From the NCBI GenBank assembly GCA_963969495.1, contig OZ018324.1:141232355-141296354 (forward strand): a stretch of DNA of 64,000 nt. The letters are read 5' to 3'. The notes beneath the pieces are model-generated. The model was not told where the DNA came from. It saw nothing but the letters and a program-made list of their open reading frames with translations, and did not search any database. Position 1 is the first letter of the stretch. Each line of letters starts with the position of its first letter. Shown here piece by piece: positions 49,651-60,967 of this stretch. Source of the stretch: Ceratothoa steindachneri (taxonomy: Eukaryota > Arthropoda > Malacostraca > Isopoda > Cymothoidae). Made by a program: the position numbers and the translations under genes.

Positions 49651-51946
49651 GTGATCGTATTTAATCCCAAATGAGATCGGAGGAAAATGTGTCAACACGC
49701 TGTAGTTGCTTCACCGGGGGATAATTAGATGTTACACGCGTCATCTCAAATATAGACAAACAAAGAACCACTGCCTTTCCTCTCCTGATTTCACAGTTGC
49801 GATTATTAGTGTCTTATCGCTGGTTAGTATAAAAACAACAAATACTTATCCTCTTCCCCATCACTAAATGAAGATACTTGATTGGTGCTCATAGCGTCAA
49901 TTGCATTGTTTTTCTGATCTTCATGTTAGTTTAATTATTCAATTTTGGATTGCACCATTGGGAAGAGACAAATGACGTTACCTAACTACATACTTACTAG
50001 TTTAGAAGTTTCCTGTGATGGTTCATAAGGCTCATTTAATGCAATATTCTGTATATTATCATTCGGGTCTTGTAAATGCCAGGACTATTTCGGGTGGTGT
50101 TTGAAGCACGTAGTGAATAACGGAACAATTGGGATAAAATAGAGAATTAACACTTTTGTAGTAATGCATTGAGGTTGAAGGCTGGATTTCATAACAACGT
50201 ATAAAAAAGTTATTCAAAGAAAATATAATACCAATATAGAATATTGGTAGAGTTTGATATATATTGATATAATGATATTTTACTTTACCTAATAATACAC
50301 TAAAAAACGCAAATAATTTTTCACAATAGAAAGAACCTTAGTCTGAAAGGCATAACATTTTTTAAAAGATAAAATACAAACCCTTAAACCTTTGATATCC
50401 AGAAAACAAGTGTAAAAATCTGTTGTATGATCAAGGATTCCTCCCTAAACAATTGAGACATAAAAGGGAAAGAATTTCTGCAACCCATTTTTCCTTCTTG
50501 ACAGTCAACCTAGGCATGATTGCAACAAATGGGTGGCACTCAATCTTTATCCCAATCTCCACCTCATCACTCTAAAAACAGATGGTGAAGTTTCATGTCA
50601 TGAAGAGTCAAGGTTTACATAACATTTGGACGTTAAGGACACATGTATATATAGATATATATATTTATATATACATCGAAGGGACTATTCCTGGCGGGAT
50701 GCCATATCCGCAGGCTACGTTTCGAGCAAAGACATAATTAAAATCTTTCTCCTAACTCACAGACGAGATTTTACCCTTATAAATAACCATAAGGCTCTGA
50801 AACATTCATTTTTCTTGCTTGGTTAATGATACTTTCCGTTAATTGTTCAAAAGTTTAAATTTATTACTCAGTTTGTTAATTATGTGAAATATTCTATAGT
50901 GGTCTGTTTGATATCCTTTGATAGACAATCTGGAGCCTAGCCAAATGACACAAAAATTCTTAAGGCACTACAAGTTCTGCCTTTCGCAGTATAAATACTT
51001 CACAACTTTCGCTACTCGTTATATCTGAACACGATCCTCTTTAGATGCCCCTTTGTAAGCTTCGATCATGACCCAACCCACCAGCTTCCCACTTATAGAT
51101 TATATGACACTTGAGTTTAGACAAAAGCGTAGGTCCGTGCTATAAAAATAATTAGGAAAGATCACACAAATTCCTAGTTTTCTACTCTTGTTTTTCCTAA
51201 TTACTTCTTAATAGGGATTGACTCATCCTTAAGTCTGTTGCGTGGGCAAAGTTTTGTTTCTTTCAAACATCACTTCAGTAATCTTATACATGGTCTGACA
51301 CAATCAGGTGTTAGGGCTAGTGACTCAAATGTAGGTAAAACTTTTAGGACCTTCGATTTGTAAGGAGATCAAACATCCTATCCTTACTTGTGTTTCCTAC
51401 CCTACCTGCATAAGAAAACAATCATTAGAAAAGCAAAACATTTTATCTCAGTTTTTCAGATATTTTTCTTTTTTATGTGTTTTCTGGTTGAAACCTTTCA
51501 GATGCCAATAAGAATCTGCTAAGGTTTTAGGACTCCATTTTATTTGTAACACGTGTGATTTCGGCTGGTGCTGGAGGAAGAAATTTCTTGGTTAATCAAT
51601 ATGATCATCCCTATTTTCAGGTACAAATAACTAAATTTAATTTAAGTAGTGTATCTTTTATGACTTGATATAACTTAAACCAAGAGAAACTGAATAGTTC
51701 TCCCACAATCCTTTTGGTTTGTTTAAGTTCGATTAAGAGTACTCCCATACTTATGGCCCCATGAATATGCCAAGCTACTGGTTCACTCATTTTCAGGGAT
51801 TTCATGAGGTGACAAAGATGAGACTCATAAATTCGCTTATTTTTGATTTAGCATTAATTATTTTGCGTAATCCACGATTTAAATATTGAAAAGCTGTTTG
51901 AAAGTTCTTTATCGTTACGAAAAATAGTTTGTCGTGGAATGACCAG

Positions 51947-51947
51947 A

Positions 51948-52031
<84 letters not shown>
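51947..52031. repeat. compound (TC)n-(TA)n microsatellite
   Basis: (TC)n from 51947 to 51990 followed by (TA)n to 52031, the same arrangement as at 42755-42886. In both places it flanks an LTR-like block. Confidence 0.97.
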
Positions 52032-52033
<2 letters not shown>

Positions 52034-52790
52034 TCATTGGGAGTTTGGGGGTCGAAGTAAGCTTAAGGTTCGACCTGTTCAGTACGTGGCGGCAAATAGT
52101 TTACTTTTAAATTTGCGGGGTGCTTTTAAAACAAATAATTCAGAGTGCAAGTTGGCCAAAGATTAACAGGCATGTGGTACATGTTTAAGGTTGCAAAAGA
52201 AAGTCAATAACGAAAATATACATTTATTAACAACAAAAGGAATAGAAATTGAATATTTACAGATATAGGGTTTAGAGGGAATGATCACAAGTGAAATTAA
52301 ATGTTGATTTAGCTTTCATCCTTGAACTGAAATCGTCGTTGCCTCCGATCGCGACGGGTGAGCGTTTCCTTAGCTCGTACGCTGTATCAGACGGGAAGTC
52401 TTGAACTCCTACACGCTAAACCGGGTCGGGGGATTATATAGATGGTCTGCCGGTGGCTTTAATGGCTTTGTGAAAGGTTTCAGCACTCGTGCGATCTTGG
52501 GAATAGACAGCGACTCCTTTTAGGGAACGGAGATAAAGTTGGTTTAGATTGTTTGAGTAACTTCCATCTATGCATGAGGGCAGGAAGGCTGGCTGGAAGG
52601 CCATGTGAAACGACGAAAATTTGTTCGTAAGTAAATACAGCTAGGGTGCAACAAAACGGCGTTGACCGCCTCCTCGCCGTAGATCAGCCGCGCTTTCAAT
52701 GCTCCATGCGAGGATCTCGAGACCACGTGGGTACAGAAGTGCACGTAGTCGCTCTTTGACCTTATTCTTCTACAAGTTTCATTAGCGATA
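52032..52790 (-). mobile_element. LTR-like insert in duplication copy B
   Basis: GC-richer block absent from copy A. On the minus strand a TATATAAT box (plus 52434-52441) precedes a GC-rich leader and, about 200 bp on, AATAAA (plus 52225-52232 region). This is the promoter-to-polyadenylation layout of an LTR. No coding sequence, partner LTR or target-site duplication is seen, so it may be a solo LTR. Confidence 0.4.
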
Positions 52791-53351
52791 ATTTAATTCA
52801 AAGCGAAGCCGAAATACAATTTTATATAGCTTACTTGGAGTCAATTATGTGCATGTCAACTTTTAAATCATCGGGAATTGACTATTACTTTTTATGCTTT
52901 TATTTTTTAACCTCAAAAATTAGGCCTATGGGCACTTACCTCAATCGCGGAAAAGGAAAAGGAAACGATAGCCTTATTTATAGGAATCTTTAATAGTGTC
53001 TAATGATACTATAAATGAATTCTCCACTGAATGGGATCGTAGTTCAAATAATACCCATCAAACAATCACTGAAAATCCGTTCAAAATCACAAGCTGCTGC
53101 TTATTAAGAATCTCTGCTGCCCATTGTGAAGGTGGAGGAAATTTCTAATTAAATAAACCTAGCTAAAAAATACATCCTCTCTCGTTGTCTATCCTGCAAT
53201 GGACATTATTCTCTATCGAAAATAAAACTCTAAAAGTTGACTAAGTTCACCTTCATCACTGTGTACTAGCTGGTAGGGAGCTGATTTCTAGGCAGCACCG
53301 ACTCTGATGTACGCCTGCAAGAATTTAATTTCATATTATTTTTCACAAATA

Positions 53352-53939
53352 CAGAGGATTGGTGAAAATATTAGAGGCACTAGTAAAAAACTCTAGCAAT
53401 TTAAAATGACTTCCTCATGTGAGATAATAAAGGTTTAGTTAACCATACATGGATTTAATGATAGTTTCAATAATGGTGGTCATTTAGGGCAATAAGATAT
53501 GGACTGCGTTAGTCAGCGGGAGTTGGAGGTAGGTGATAATGAGTAGTATCCAGTGCGTGGTTGTTCCGCCAAGCTCAGTGCGCATGTGGCAGTGAGAGTG
53601 GAAGATGGTGGTGCTGTTATCATCATTTTTTTGTAAAAGTTGATATTATAAATAGGTTAACTACATATTTATATATGTTTATAGCTGTTTGAAAAGTGAT
53701 TGTGACATTAGTAATTTGATATTTCTTTTTCTTACAGAAATTCATTAATAGTCCGTTTTTTTCTCATAAAAGTTGGTAAAGCTACCGATATATCACCTAA
53801 AAAGGGAGGGGAAATTCTTGCATTACTGAGAGAAAAAGATTACTCTCATAGAAAGAGATATAGTTTCTCAAGATAACAGACAGAAAAGGCAAAAATTGCA
53901 ATTCTATTGAAGGGGCTCTAATAATTTGGCAACCCTCTT
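53352..53939 (+). mobile_element. non-autonomous Tc1/mariner-type element, 588 bp
   Basis: Left end CAGAGGATTGGTGAAAATAT and inverted right end AAGAGGGTTGCCAAATTAT share most positions and continue into TTAGAG on both sides. TA dinucleotides flank it (53350-53351 and 53940-53941). It carries only the start of a transposase (53771-53870). Copy A of the surrounding duplication lacks the insert at the equivalent place (about 49412), giving an empty site. Confidence 0.88.
53771..53870 (+). pseudogene. N-terminal fragment of a Tc1-type transposase
   Basis: The plus strand reads VGKATDISPKKGGEILALLREKDYSHRKRYSFS, the first helix-turn-helix of Tc1-type transposases (family cue M-G-K-x-x-D-L-S-P-x-K). 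It is preceded by a pyrimidine tract and CAG that could be an intron acceptor. The catalytic domain is entirely absent, so mobility would depend on a full-length relative elsewhere. Confidence 0.75.
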
Positions 53940-54349
53940 TATTGTAAATCCAAACTGAGAGGCATCATTTATCTTCTCCCTGCAAACATAAAATGATCCC
54001 TGATGTGGCTCTCACTTAAGAATTAAGGTGTTCCATACACGCCTACTGTGGCAAAAGACATAAATACCGTATTATTGCTATTGGACGTCAAAGGAGAATC
54101 AAAATATAATGCCTTCGAGCTTTACAGCGAATATTATGCTGATCTTTATTTTAGTTTTAATATCCGGTCACGAGGACCCTCCTTAAAAAAAGGCGAGTGA
54201 TTTAATTAAAAATAAAATTAATCTTAGTGACCGTCTTAACCCTAGGTTTGTCAGATAAAAAGTGTTTTGCTCAAGGCATCTTCTCATATTCGTTCCTTTA
54301 ACTTTAATATCCGAGTTTTAGTGAATTTCGGAGAAGTTATCTATGGACT

Positions 54350-54393
54350 TCACCAAACTTGCTACGATGAAAATATATTGCACAACCCTTTAC

Positions 54394-54447
<54 letters not shown>

Positions 54448-54495
54448 GTGTGAATTTGGGCAGTATATTTTCATTGTAGCATGGTTTATTAAAAG
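54350..54495. repeat. inverted repeat centred on (TA)n
   Basis: GCTACGATGAAAATATATTG (54361-54380) recurs inverted at 54452-54477 as GCTACAATGAAAATATACTG, on either side of a (TA)n tract at 54396-54446. The arms can be followed for about 30-40 bp. It could be a fold-back or miniature element whose centre has become a microsatellite. Confidence 0.75.
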
Positions 54496-54599
54496 CGACC
54501 GCTAGTCTCGAATTAATCATTCTTTTTTTAATCTTCTCGATTTGTCTTATATTCGCCTTTTCTTCCTTTTTTAACCCGTTATTAAGCGTACGGAAGTTC

Positions 54600-54740
54600 A
54601 CCGGGGAGTGATGCTTGTTATTTTGCCAAAGGTAGAAGTAAATTAATGCAATTTAGCACTCTCTTTAATTTAAATGACTCATTTCGATACATCGAGTATC
54701 ATCTTCAGAGATACAAAGGGGAATTATTACAAAGTATTCA
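54600..54740 (-). ncRNA. hammerhead-ribozyme-like motif in PLE3 tail
   Basis: On the minus strand CTGAAGA (plus 54702-54708) matches the hammerhead consensus CTGANGA. After one T a perfect GATAC/GTATC hairpin with 5-nt loop (plus 54686-54700) is followed by GAAA (plus 54682-54685), then TGAGTC with a possible cleavage site after C at plus 54676. A T bulge precedes helix II and stem III is minimal, as in PLE hammerheads. Stem I pairing is not evident. It lies in the 3' tail of the minus-strand PLE fragment. Confidence 0.55.
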
Positions 54741-54879
54741 GTTCATATATGTTGCAAAATGTGTTAACAAAATTACGAACGAAGCTATACACGTATAGGC
54801 AGGTTGGATCCAGGTGATAAAAAGGTGGAGAAGTAGGTAGCCAGAGAGGGGAGGGAGGGATAAAGCTGCTTGCCAGAGG

Positions 54880-55385
54880 GGATTAGTGGCTAAGAGCAGC
54901 TCTGAGTAGACTCATCCCTGTGTTTGCTTTTCTTGAGCTGGGCAGGATTTCATTGGAGTTAGACTGTATGTTTAAATTCGGTTGCTCCTCTTGGATATAT
55001 ATAGCTTCAAGGAAGAGTAGTTGACGCCTGTGTGAGCATAGTCTAAAATTTTGGTGTTTTGTTCAATCATTTTTCGGTTGGGCATGTTCCGTTTACTTAC
55101 TGTGTATGTTTTATTAAGTGCAACGTTTTTCAGATGCTATGACATTCTTCTTGATAGAGTGGTTTCAGGCATGCCGATATACGAGCTAGGTAGGAGCTCA
55201 CAGTCTCCTAGTTTACATGTGTACTCGTATATCAGATGTGTCCTTTGTTTCGGTTGTAGCGGGGGTTTGTGGTTATTTTTCATGAAGAGGGTTGAATTAC
55301 GTCTATTTTGATAGTAGATGATTAGTGCAATCTTTTTCTCCGCCTTATGGGTTTTAGTCCTCGGTCTATAATGTCCTTGATTGCT
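54880..55385 (-). pseudogene. Penelope-like element 3: RT tail plus GIY-YIG domain
   Basis: The minus strand reads KTHKAEKKIALIIYYQNRRN, STLFMKNNHKPPLQPKQRTH, LIYEYTCKLGDCELLPSSYI, GMPETTLSRRMS, a stop at plus 55137-55139, then MIEQNTKILDYAHTG, and in a shifted frame RQLLFLEAIYIQEEQPNLNI. This is a nearly complete GIY-YIG-type domain of the same PLE subgroup as 19.76-20.41 kb. The RT core upstream is missing because an LTR-like block begins at about 55400. The apparent ATG at 55610 lies in that block and is not the real start. Confidence 0.85.
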
Positions 55386-55399
55386 CCCCCACCCCCGCG

Positions 55400-56230
55400 G
55401 GAAGAGCCTCGGATATATATATGGCTCGTGTTCCATGTGGGACACAGAGTTGAAGAGTCCCGCCCGGACCCAAGAAGATTCCCCTAGTTCCAAGTCAGGT
55501 GCTAACAACAAAGCAAAGTGACAGCTGAACTTTTTGTGTGTTGGAATTAGCCCCAGGCAGTGAGGTAATTCCATTTGACGATCGCTACCGAACGATTTTT
55601 CTGACTCCACTCATCAACTCCCGTCGAAGCCCCCTTCGTTCGCCCCTCGTTTTCAGGTGGCCGAAATACTCTCTCCTGGAACGGCCGTTACCCCCCCTCC
55701 TTTTGGAGAACCGTCATCACCTTAACTTCCACTCAGAAGCCCCGAACGCCCTCGCCTCATGTGCAGAAGACATCCGTGAAGCCTTACCCTGACGTCTCAC
55801 CAGAAATCCTCCGTAAGCAACCCCTCTTCACCTTCAGTAACCCATTTGAGTTTATCCTCCCCATTTGAATAGTCTCCTGTAATACATTAAATTATAACTT
55901 TATGGTCTGATGCATAACTACAATTCTCCCCCCCCCCCTCGTTTACCCTATGTAATTTTGCCAATTAATTCTCTGATGTAATTTTTCCCAGTTATTCTCT
56001 GATGTAATTTTGCCCATTAATTCTCTTATTTTTATGTAAATAAAATTTTATTTTTGTACCTGCCTCTTAAAATAACCTTGAGCTTTGCCATTGCCCAAAT
56101 TTTAATTGACCTCGTTGCACTCTTATCTCGTTGATCCGCGCGTCGAAACTCTTGAAGTTCCGTTCCGTGTCGGTTTGCCTTTAAGTTATTGGTCCCTCTT
56201 GCATAAATATAATATGGTATTGATATAATG
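55400..56230 (+). mobile_element. LTR-like GC-rich island with 26-bp repeats
   Basis: A TATA-like run (GGATATATATATGG, 55409-55422) leads into a C/T-rich GC-rich block, then AATAAA near 56040. Three 26-bp repeats of TGTAATTTTGCC..ATTAATTCTCTGA start at 55951, 55977 and 56003. The layout resembles an LTR. No borders or coding region are established. Frame 55538-55792 is unsupported. Confidence 0.4.
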
Positions 56231-56257
56231 TAATGTCATACCACGACAATCATTATC

Positions 56258-56626
56258 TGTTTCCTTGCAGTTCAATTTGCGTTCAATATCACAGTGAGCT
56301 TTGAGTCAACCATTACTGTATATTCAATTGTGTAATTTAGCAAGCCTCACATAAATTTGTTTATTCCTTTACTGTTTAATTTCTTTGTTGAATTTCAATT
56401 TTTTTCATGTTGCAATTAAAGTCTATTCTCGTAAAAGTCTTTAATTCAATCCTCGAAACGCTGAGCATGGCACTAGAAAACCTCAAAGATAAAAAAAATA
56501 ACGTAATAAAAATAATAATAGTCGAATATAGAACTCTTAGAGAGAAAACTTAGTCAAGCAGTTTTTAAGTACGTAACTAAACTATACTTCCGACAACCAT
56601 CACTCGGTTCTTGCTATAATACCACA
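56258..56626 (+). repeat. 5' LTR of gag-only element
   Basis: Shares with 57877-58246 the blocks TCAACCATTACTGTATATTC, GAAACGCTGAGCATGGCACT and CACTCGGTTCTTGCTATA in the same order. Confidence 0.85.
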
Positions 56627-56924
56627 TAATTATTTGGTGTCAGGTTTTATGGGTAGTTGAAGAACTCAGTATAGTTGTTTGTCTTGCTTTCTCTTCAGGA
56701 ATAGTAAAGGCGTGCCCAGCGTTCGAGGAAAAGATAAAATAAAATGATCTGTCTATAAATTTGTCGTGATTAGCCTGTTAAGGTTATTAATTATTTTTTT
56801 GGGGAGGGGTATTCCAATTAACAAAAAGTGTGTGATCAGGGTATGTTAGGCAGTGCGCAACCTAGTTAGTGGTTGTATAAGTACCTGAGCATAGAGCGGT
56901 GAGAGTTTGTCGGACATACACAAA

Positions 56925-57610
56925 ATGGCATCGTTGAAAAGTTCTTCCGACGAGGCCAAACTCTTTGAGTAGAAGCAAAGACATGTATACCTGCGTACTT
57001 TCTAGAAGAACAGAATATATAAAGCAAATAAACAAGAAGAGTTTGGAAAAGACAAGACGAAGAAAGAAGAATACAGATTGAAAGAGATAGAGAAGGAAGG
57101 AGAATACTGAATGACATAATAATAGAAGACGAAAGAATACAGAAGGATAGAGAAGTAGAAGAAACAGGAATACAGTTGGAATAGAAGCAGAACTAAGAAG
57201 AATACCGAGGGGAAGTTAAATAAAAGAAAGAATAAGACATTTGAAAAGAGAAGCAGAAGAAATAAGAATGAGGATAAAAATAGAAGCCGAAGAAAGAAGA
57301 AGAATGATAGGAATAGAAGTAGAAGAAAGGAGAATACAGAGGGAAGAGAACTAGCGCAAGCGGAATAAGAAGCCGAGGTAAGAAGAATAAAGAGAGAAAT
57401 AGAAGCAGAAGAAAGAAAGAATAATAAAGATGAAAAGAAAAGTAGAAGAAAGAAGAATACTGATGGAAAGAGACCTATCCCAAGCGGAAAGAAAAGAGAG
57501 AAAAGAAAAAGAAAGAATGCTCGCACATGAAAAGGCATCTAGCGAGGATCAGTTGGAGGCGGAGGTGGTTTTATCCCGTCTGGACCTAGAAAAGTACCTA
57601 CGATGAAAAC
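56925..57610 (+). pseudogene. gag-like coiled-coil N-terminal region
   Basis: From ATG 56925 the protein starts MASLKSSSDEAKLFE, then a stop at 56970. Onward, in shifting frames, comes a very Glu/Arg/Lys-rich stretch with EERRIQIERDREG, RELAQAE and VRRIKREIEAEERK. A short conserved start followed by a charged coiled-coil is typical of gag proteins of some Ty3-type elements. The coding strand is over 500 bp of nearly pure purine with GAAGAAAGAAGAATAC-like words, probably expanded by slippage. Many frameshifts disable it. The long Phe/Leu-rich frame on the opposite strand (57002-57538) is a shadow. Confidence 0.7.
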
Positions 57611-57876
57611 CCAGCTAAATCAAGTGACGATGGATGAGCAAGCGAGTAGGGAATCGGTACACACATGTGTACCTAAGAATGTACTTACGATGAGAATTCA
57701 GCCAAAAGAGTGACGATGGAGAAAGAAGGAAGTGGAAACGCGGTATACACATCTGGAACGGCAGCCCACGTGCCTGGCCGAAAACAACATTCCTGAGATG
57801 ACAAAAATTGAGACCAAGGACAGTCTCAAACCCGTTTCTTCTTGGAAACCTTGAAAGGTATTTAAATTCCATTATC

Positions 57877-58246
57877 TGTTTCGTTTAAGGTCAATTTGTG
57901 TTCAATATTAAAAGTGAGGTTTGGGTCAACCATTACTGTATATTCCATTGTGTAATTTAGTAAGCCTCACTTAAATCTGTTTAATTCATTACTGTGTAGA
58001 TCATTTGCTAAATTTCAAATTTGGTTCATGTTGCAATTAAAGTCTATTTTCTTAGAAGCCCTTAATTCAGTCCTTGAAACGCTGAGCATGGCACTAGAAA
58101 TCCTCAAATATAAAAAAATAATGTAATAATAGTAATCATAAGCAAATATACCACTCTTAGAAAGAAAACTTAATCAAGGAGTTTTGAAGTACGTAACCAA
58201 CCTATACGTAAGAACACCATCACTCGGTTCTTGCTATAGCACAACA
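57877..58246 (+). repeat. 3' LTR of gag-only element
   Basis: Counterpart of 56258-56626. No long polypurine tract directly precedes it. Confidence 0.85.
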
Positions 58247-60960
58247 CTAGCACACATAGTCGAATTCTAATTACGTCGTTTATAATTAACTGTTGAGATC
58301 TAAATCTATTTGAGAGGATAGAAATCGAAATTATCATTAAGTGAAAGAAGGAGTAAATGATGTCCGTAACGCGACTCTGCACTGCTTAGTGCAGCTTAAA
58401 CTAATTTGGGCCTACCGATATTAATTATTTTACAATTTAGACAAATTAATTGTATGATATTTGAAGATGAAACACCTATAAGTGCATTTTACTAAGGTTA
58501 CGATGAAAAAATGGTGGCAAAATGTATTTATTAAATATGTAAAATTTTACTTTAATGGAGTATTACTGTTGTTTCCACTTCCTATATACATATATCGCTA
58601 AGAAAAATTAGATCAGGATGTTCGAGGTGGATTACGTTCTATAACCTCCTTGTTATTCAATAAAAAATAAATTACTCAGAGACTCACTCAATTTCCTCAT
58701 ATGTCTTAAAAACAAGTGTGATAATGCCATTAAATGAGCCTTTCTGAATTTGTTTTCATCATACTCTGGTAAATTGAATCTGCCAGCAACTAAGAACTGT
58801 CCAAAAATATTAACAGCAAAATATTAACTAATAGAAAATATAATTTGGAACTACAAGTTTCTAAATATATATTTCACTAAATCTGTTACATTTGTTTATG
58901 TCAGCCATGGTTCTATATATTCGAAAGTGAGTGGATAGAATATATCAGCTGTGATTAACACAGCCAAATCTCTTTTCAAGTTTGAAAATGTATCACAAGA
59001 AGTTAAAAGACTTAAAATGTCCGTTTAACAGTTTAAAGAGCAGTGTGGATTCAAATTATTCTTCAATACTTTCGTAGTTGTTTGAGACGAACACGTATTT
59101 CATGCGTGATTATTGAAAACGAACCTTCTGAGAATTAAATTCGTCTTTGTTTATATCTGGAGGATCAGTTCCTAATAATGGACTCTCATAAATAAGAATT
59201 TATGGTAGGTTTGCTAACATAGAAACTATAATAAAAATAAGATAGCTACAATTTTTAAATATCGTGTAATTTTTCATAAATAAGGAATTTCGAAAAAATT
59301 AAGCTATTTGATTCATAACACAAGCAGTACACATGGAAAACATTTGTGAGAAGGTAAATATTTGATGGCATTAATAGATTATAAAATTGTAAATTTCTGG
59401 TTTAAATGTTTAAAAATAATAACTGGATTAAATTCAAAAGGTAAGGCAAAGATACTGGATTTTATAAAAGTAAAGATATTATCACAACATAGAAAATACT
59501 ATTACAAAGAGTGGCATGCCAATAAGGAAGATAATAAATGAACGGCCAATGGATACGAACTCAGAAAATGGGGAAGATGAAAATGATAATATTTAATAAT
59601 TCTGTTTTGGATTTGCTAGATTATCAGCAGTTCAGAAAATGTAACTTTCAAAGATTGCAAATCTTACTCGATATTGAATCATTTTCGACGAATAAAATAC
59701 ACTATCTAGGGTAAGGCAATACAACGATTACATAAATCTACTATTCATGTGCGCATTTCATGTTTTGCTAATTAAAATTTTTAAGTAATTTTTCTTTGGT
59801 AATTTTTTGCGTATCCCCTTCGACAATCATAAGGACTCCATGATAACCCTGAGAGAATCTTTAAATAAGTTAAATTCCATAAATTTGAATTACAGCTATT
59901 ACCAACTGCAGGCTTAATCCTCATGAAAATTACCCGAAACATTATGACTTTCTAGTGGTCCTGTTATCACTCTTATATGTTGCAATAATATTCACTAACA
60001 AAATTTTCGTAATTTTGCAAAGAAATGCAGGAACAAATAAATGTTGCTTGATCCCTACCGATGGGTGAGATATCAAAATTCCTTGCAAATAAGGTTGATC
60101 TCATTATTTCTAGAATTTATAAAATATAAAAGCTTCTTTCTTCTTTTAAATAACACAATTCATTAATATGTAGCCTAATTAGAGTGAAACAGGTAAATTA
60201 CCTCTCTCTACGAAAAAAAGAGACATATACGTTAAATATGCTAATACATAGCTAGGATTTGATGACTTATATATGTTTCATGATGATTTGAAAGGAACTT
60301 TGAAAAAAATTATGCGCAGATATTAATGATCGTTGCGTTCTATGTCTGATTTTCTGCTCATAATTTATTCACTATCCTTAACTCTAAAATTAGGCTAATC
60401 CAGCTAAACATAAGCAAACTACGTAAATGTTTTCTCGTGAGGTATAGTCTTTAAAATATAGAATAATTTATTCCAAGTGGATTTTATTTCTGGCTACAAT
60501 AATTTTTAGCATTTTATTTCTTTATTTCTTAAAGTTAGGCTAAACTTCCCATGACTTTACAGATTTAAGTTTTGTCTGGTTTTACATTTTTTACCAATCA
60601 ACCTGAGTGTTTCCTTCAGATTCAGTCTAATAGAAGGAGAATATATCAAGAGCCTGTGATTTTTAGTGTTTCTATATAAAAACTCCATTAAAGCAATGAA
60701 AGAACAGAAGATATTTATTCCTTAGTACATAATTAGTTCAAAGCCTCTTGCTCATTTTTAGCTTTACTAACTCATGAATGAATGAAACAAACTATTTAAA
60801 CCTATGTAGAACTAACAACTAAAACAAGGGATAGAAATAGGAGAACAAACAATATCCGAAAAAAGACGCCTAACTATGAAGTTTTAAATAAAAAATTATA
60901 ATAATGTATTAGTTATTTTACCAATGAACATGGGAACCTATTTTTTAATACAAAAACTTA
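58247..60960. other. AT-rich stretch without recognisable gene
   Basis: No protein motif, tandem repeat or element border recognised on either strand. Confidence 0.6.
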
Positions 60961-60967
60961 AATAGGG

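Larger units (their letters stand above)
50769..54230. repeat. direct segmental duplication, copy B, with two insertions
   Basis: Same order as copy A, but lengthened by a block at about 51940-52990 (microsatellite plus LTR-like) and by a Tc1/mariner-type element at 53352-53939. Copies have diverged considerably, with many small indels. The spacer 49651-50768 between copies shows no gene. Confidence 0.75.
56258..58246 (+). mobile_element. gag-only LTR retrotransposon
   Basis: Two direct repeats of about 370 bp (56258-56626 and 57877-58246) begin TG and end CA and enclose 1.25 kb. Just inside the first repeat, TGGTGTCAG (56635-56643) has the form of a tRNA primer-binding site seen in Ty3-type elements. 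The interior holds only a gag-like N-terminal region; protease, RT, RNase H and integrase are absent. It therefore resembles a large retrotransposon derivative that depends on enzymes from relatives. Copies of the LTR differ at many sites, so it is old. A shared CATTATC precedes both repeats, so the outer limit may be a few bases earlier. Confidence 0.82.

Noticed and set aside
57002..57538. 178-codon Phe/Leu/Ser-rich minus frame that could suggest a membrane protein
   Set aside because: It is the complement of the purine-rich gag coding strand of the LTR element; hydrophobicity follows from the pyrimidine bias.
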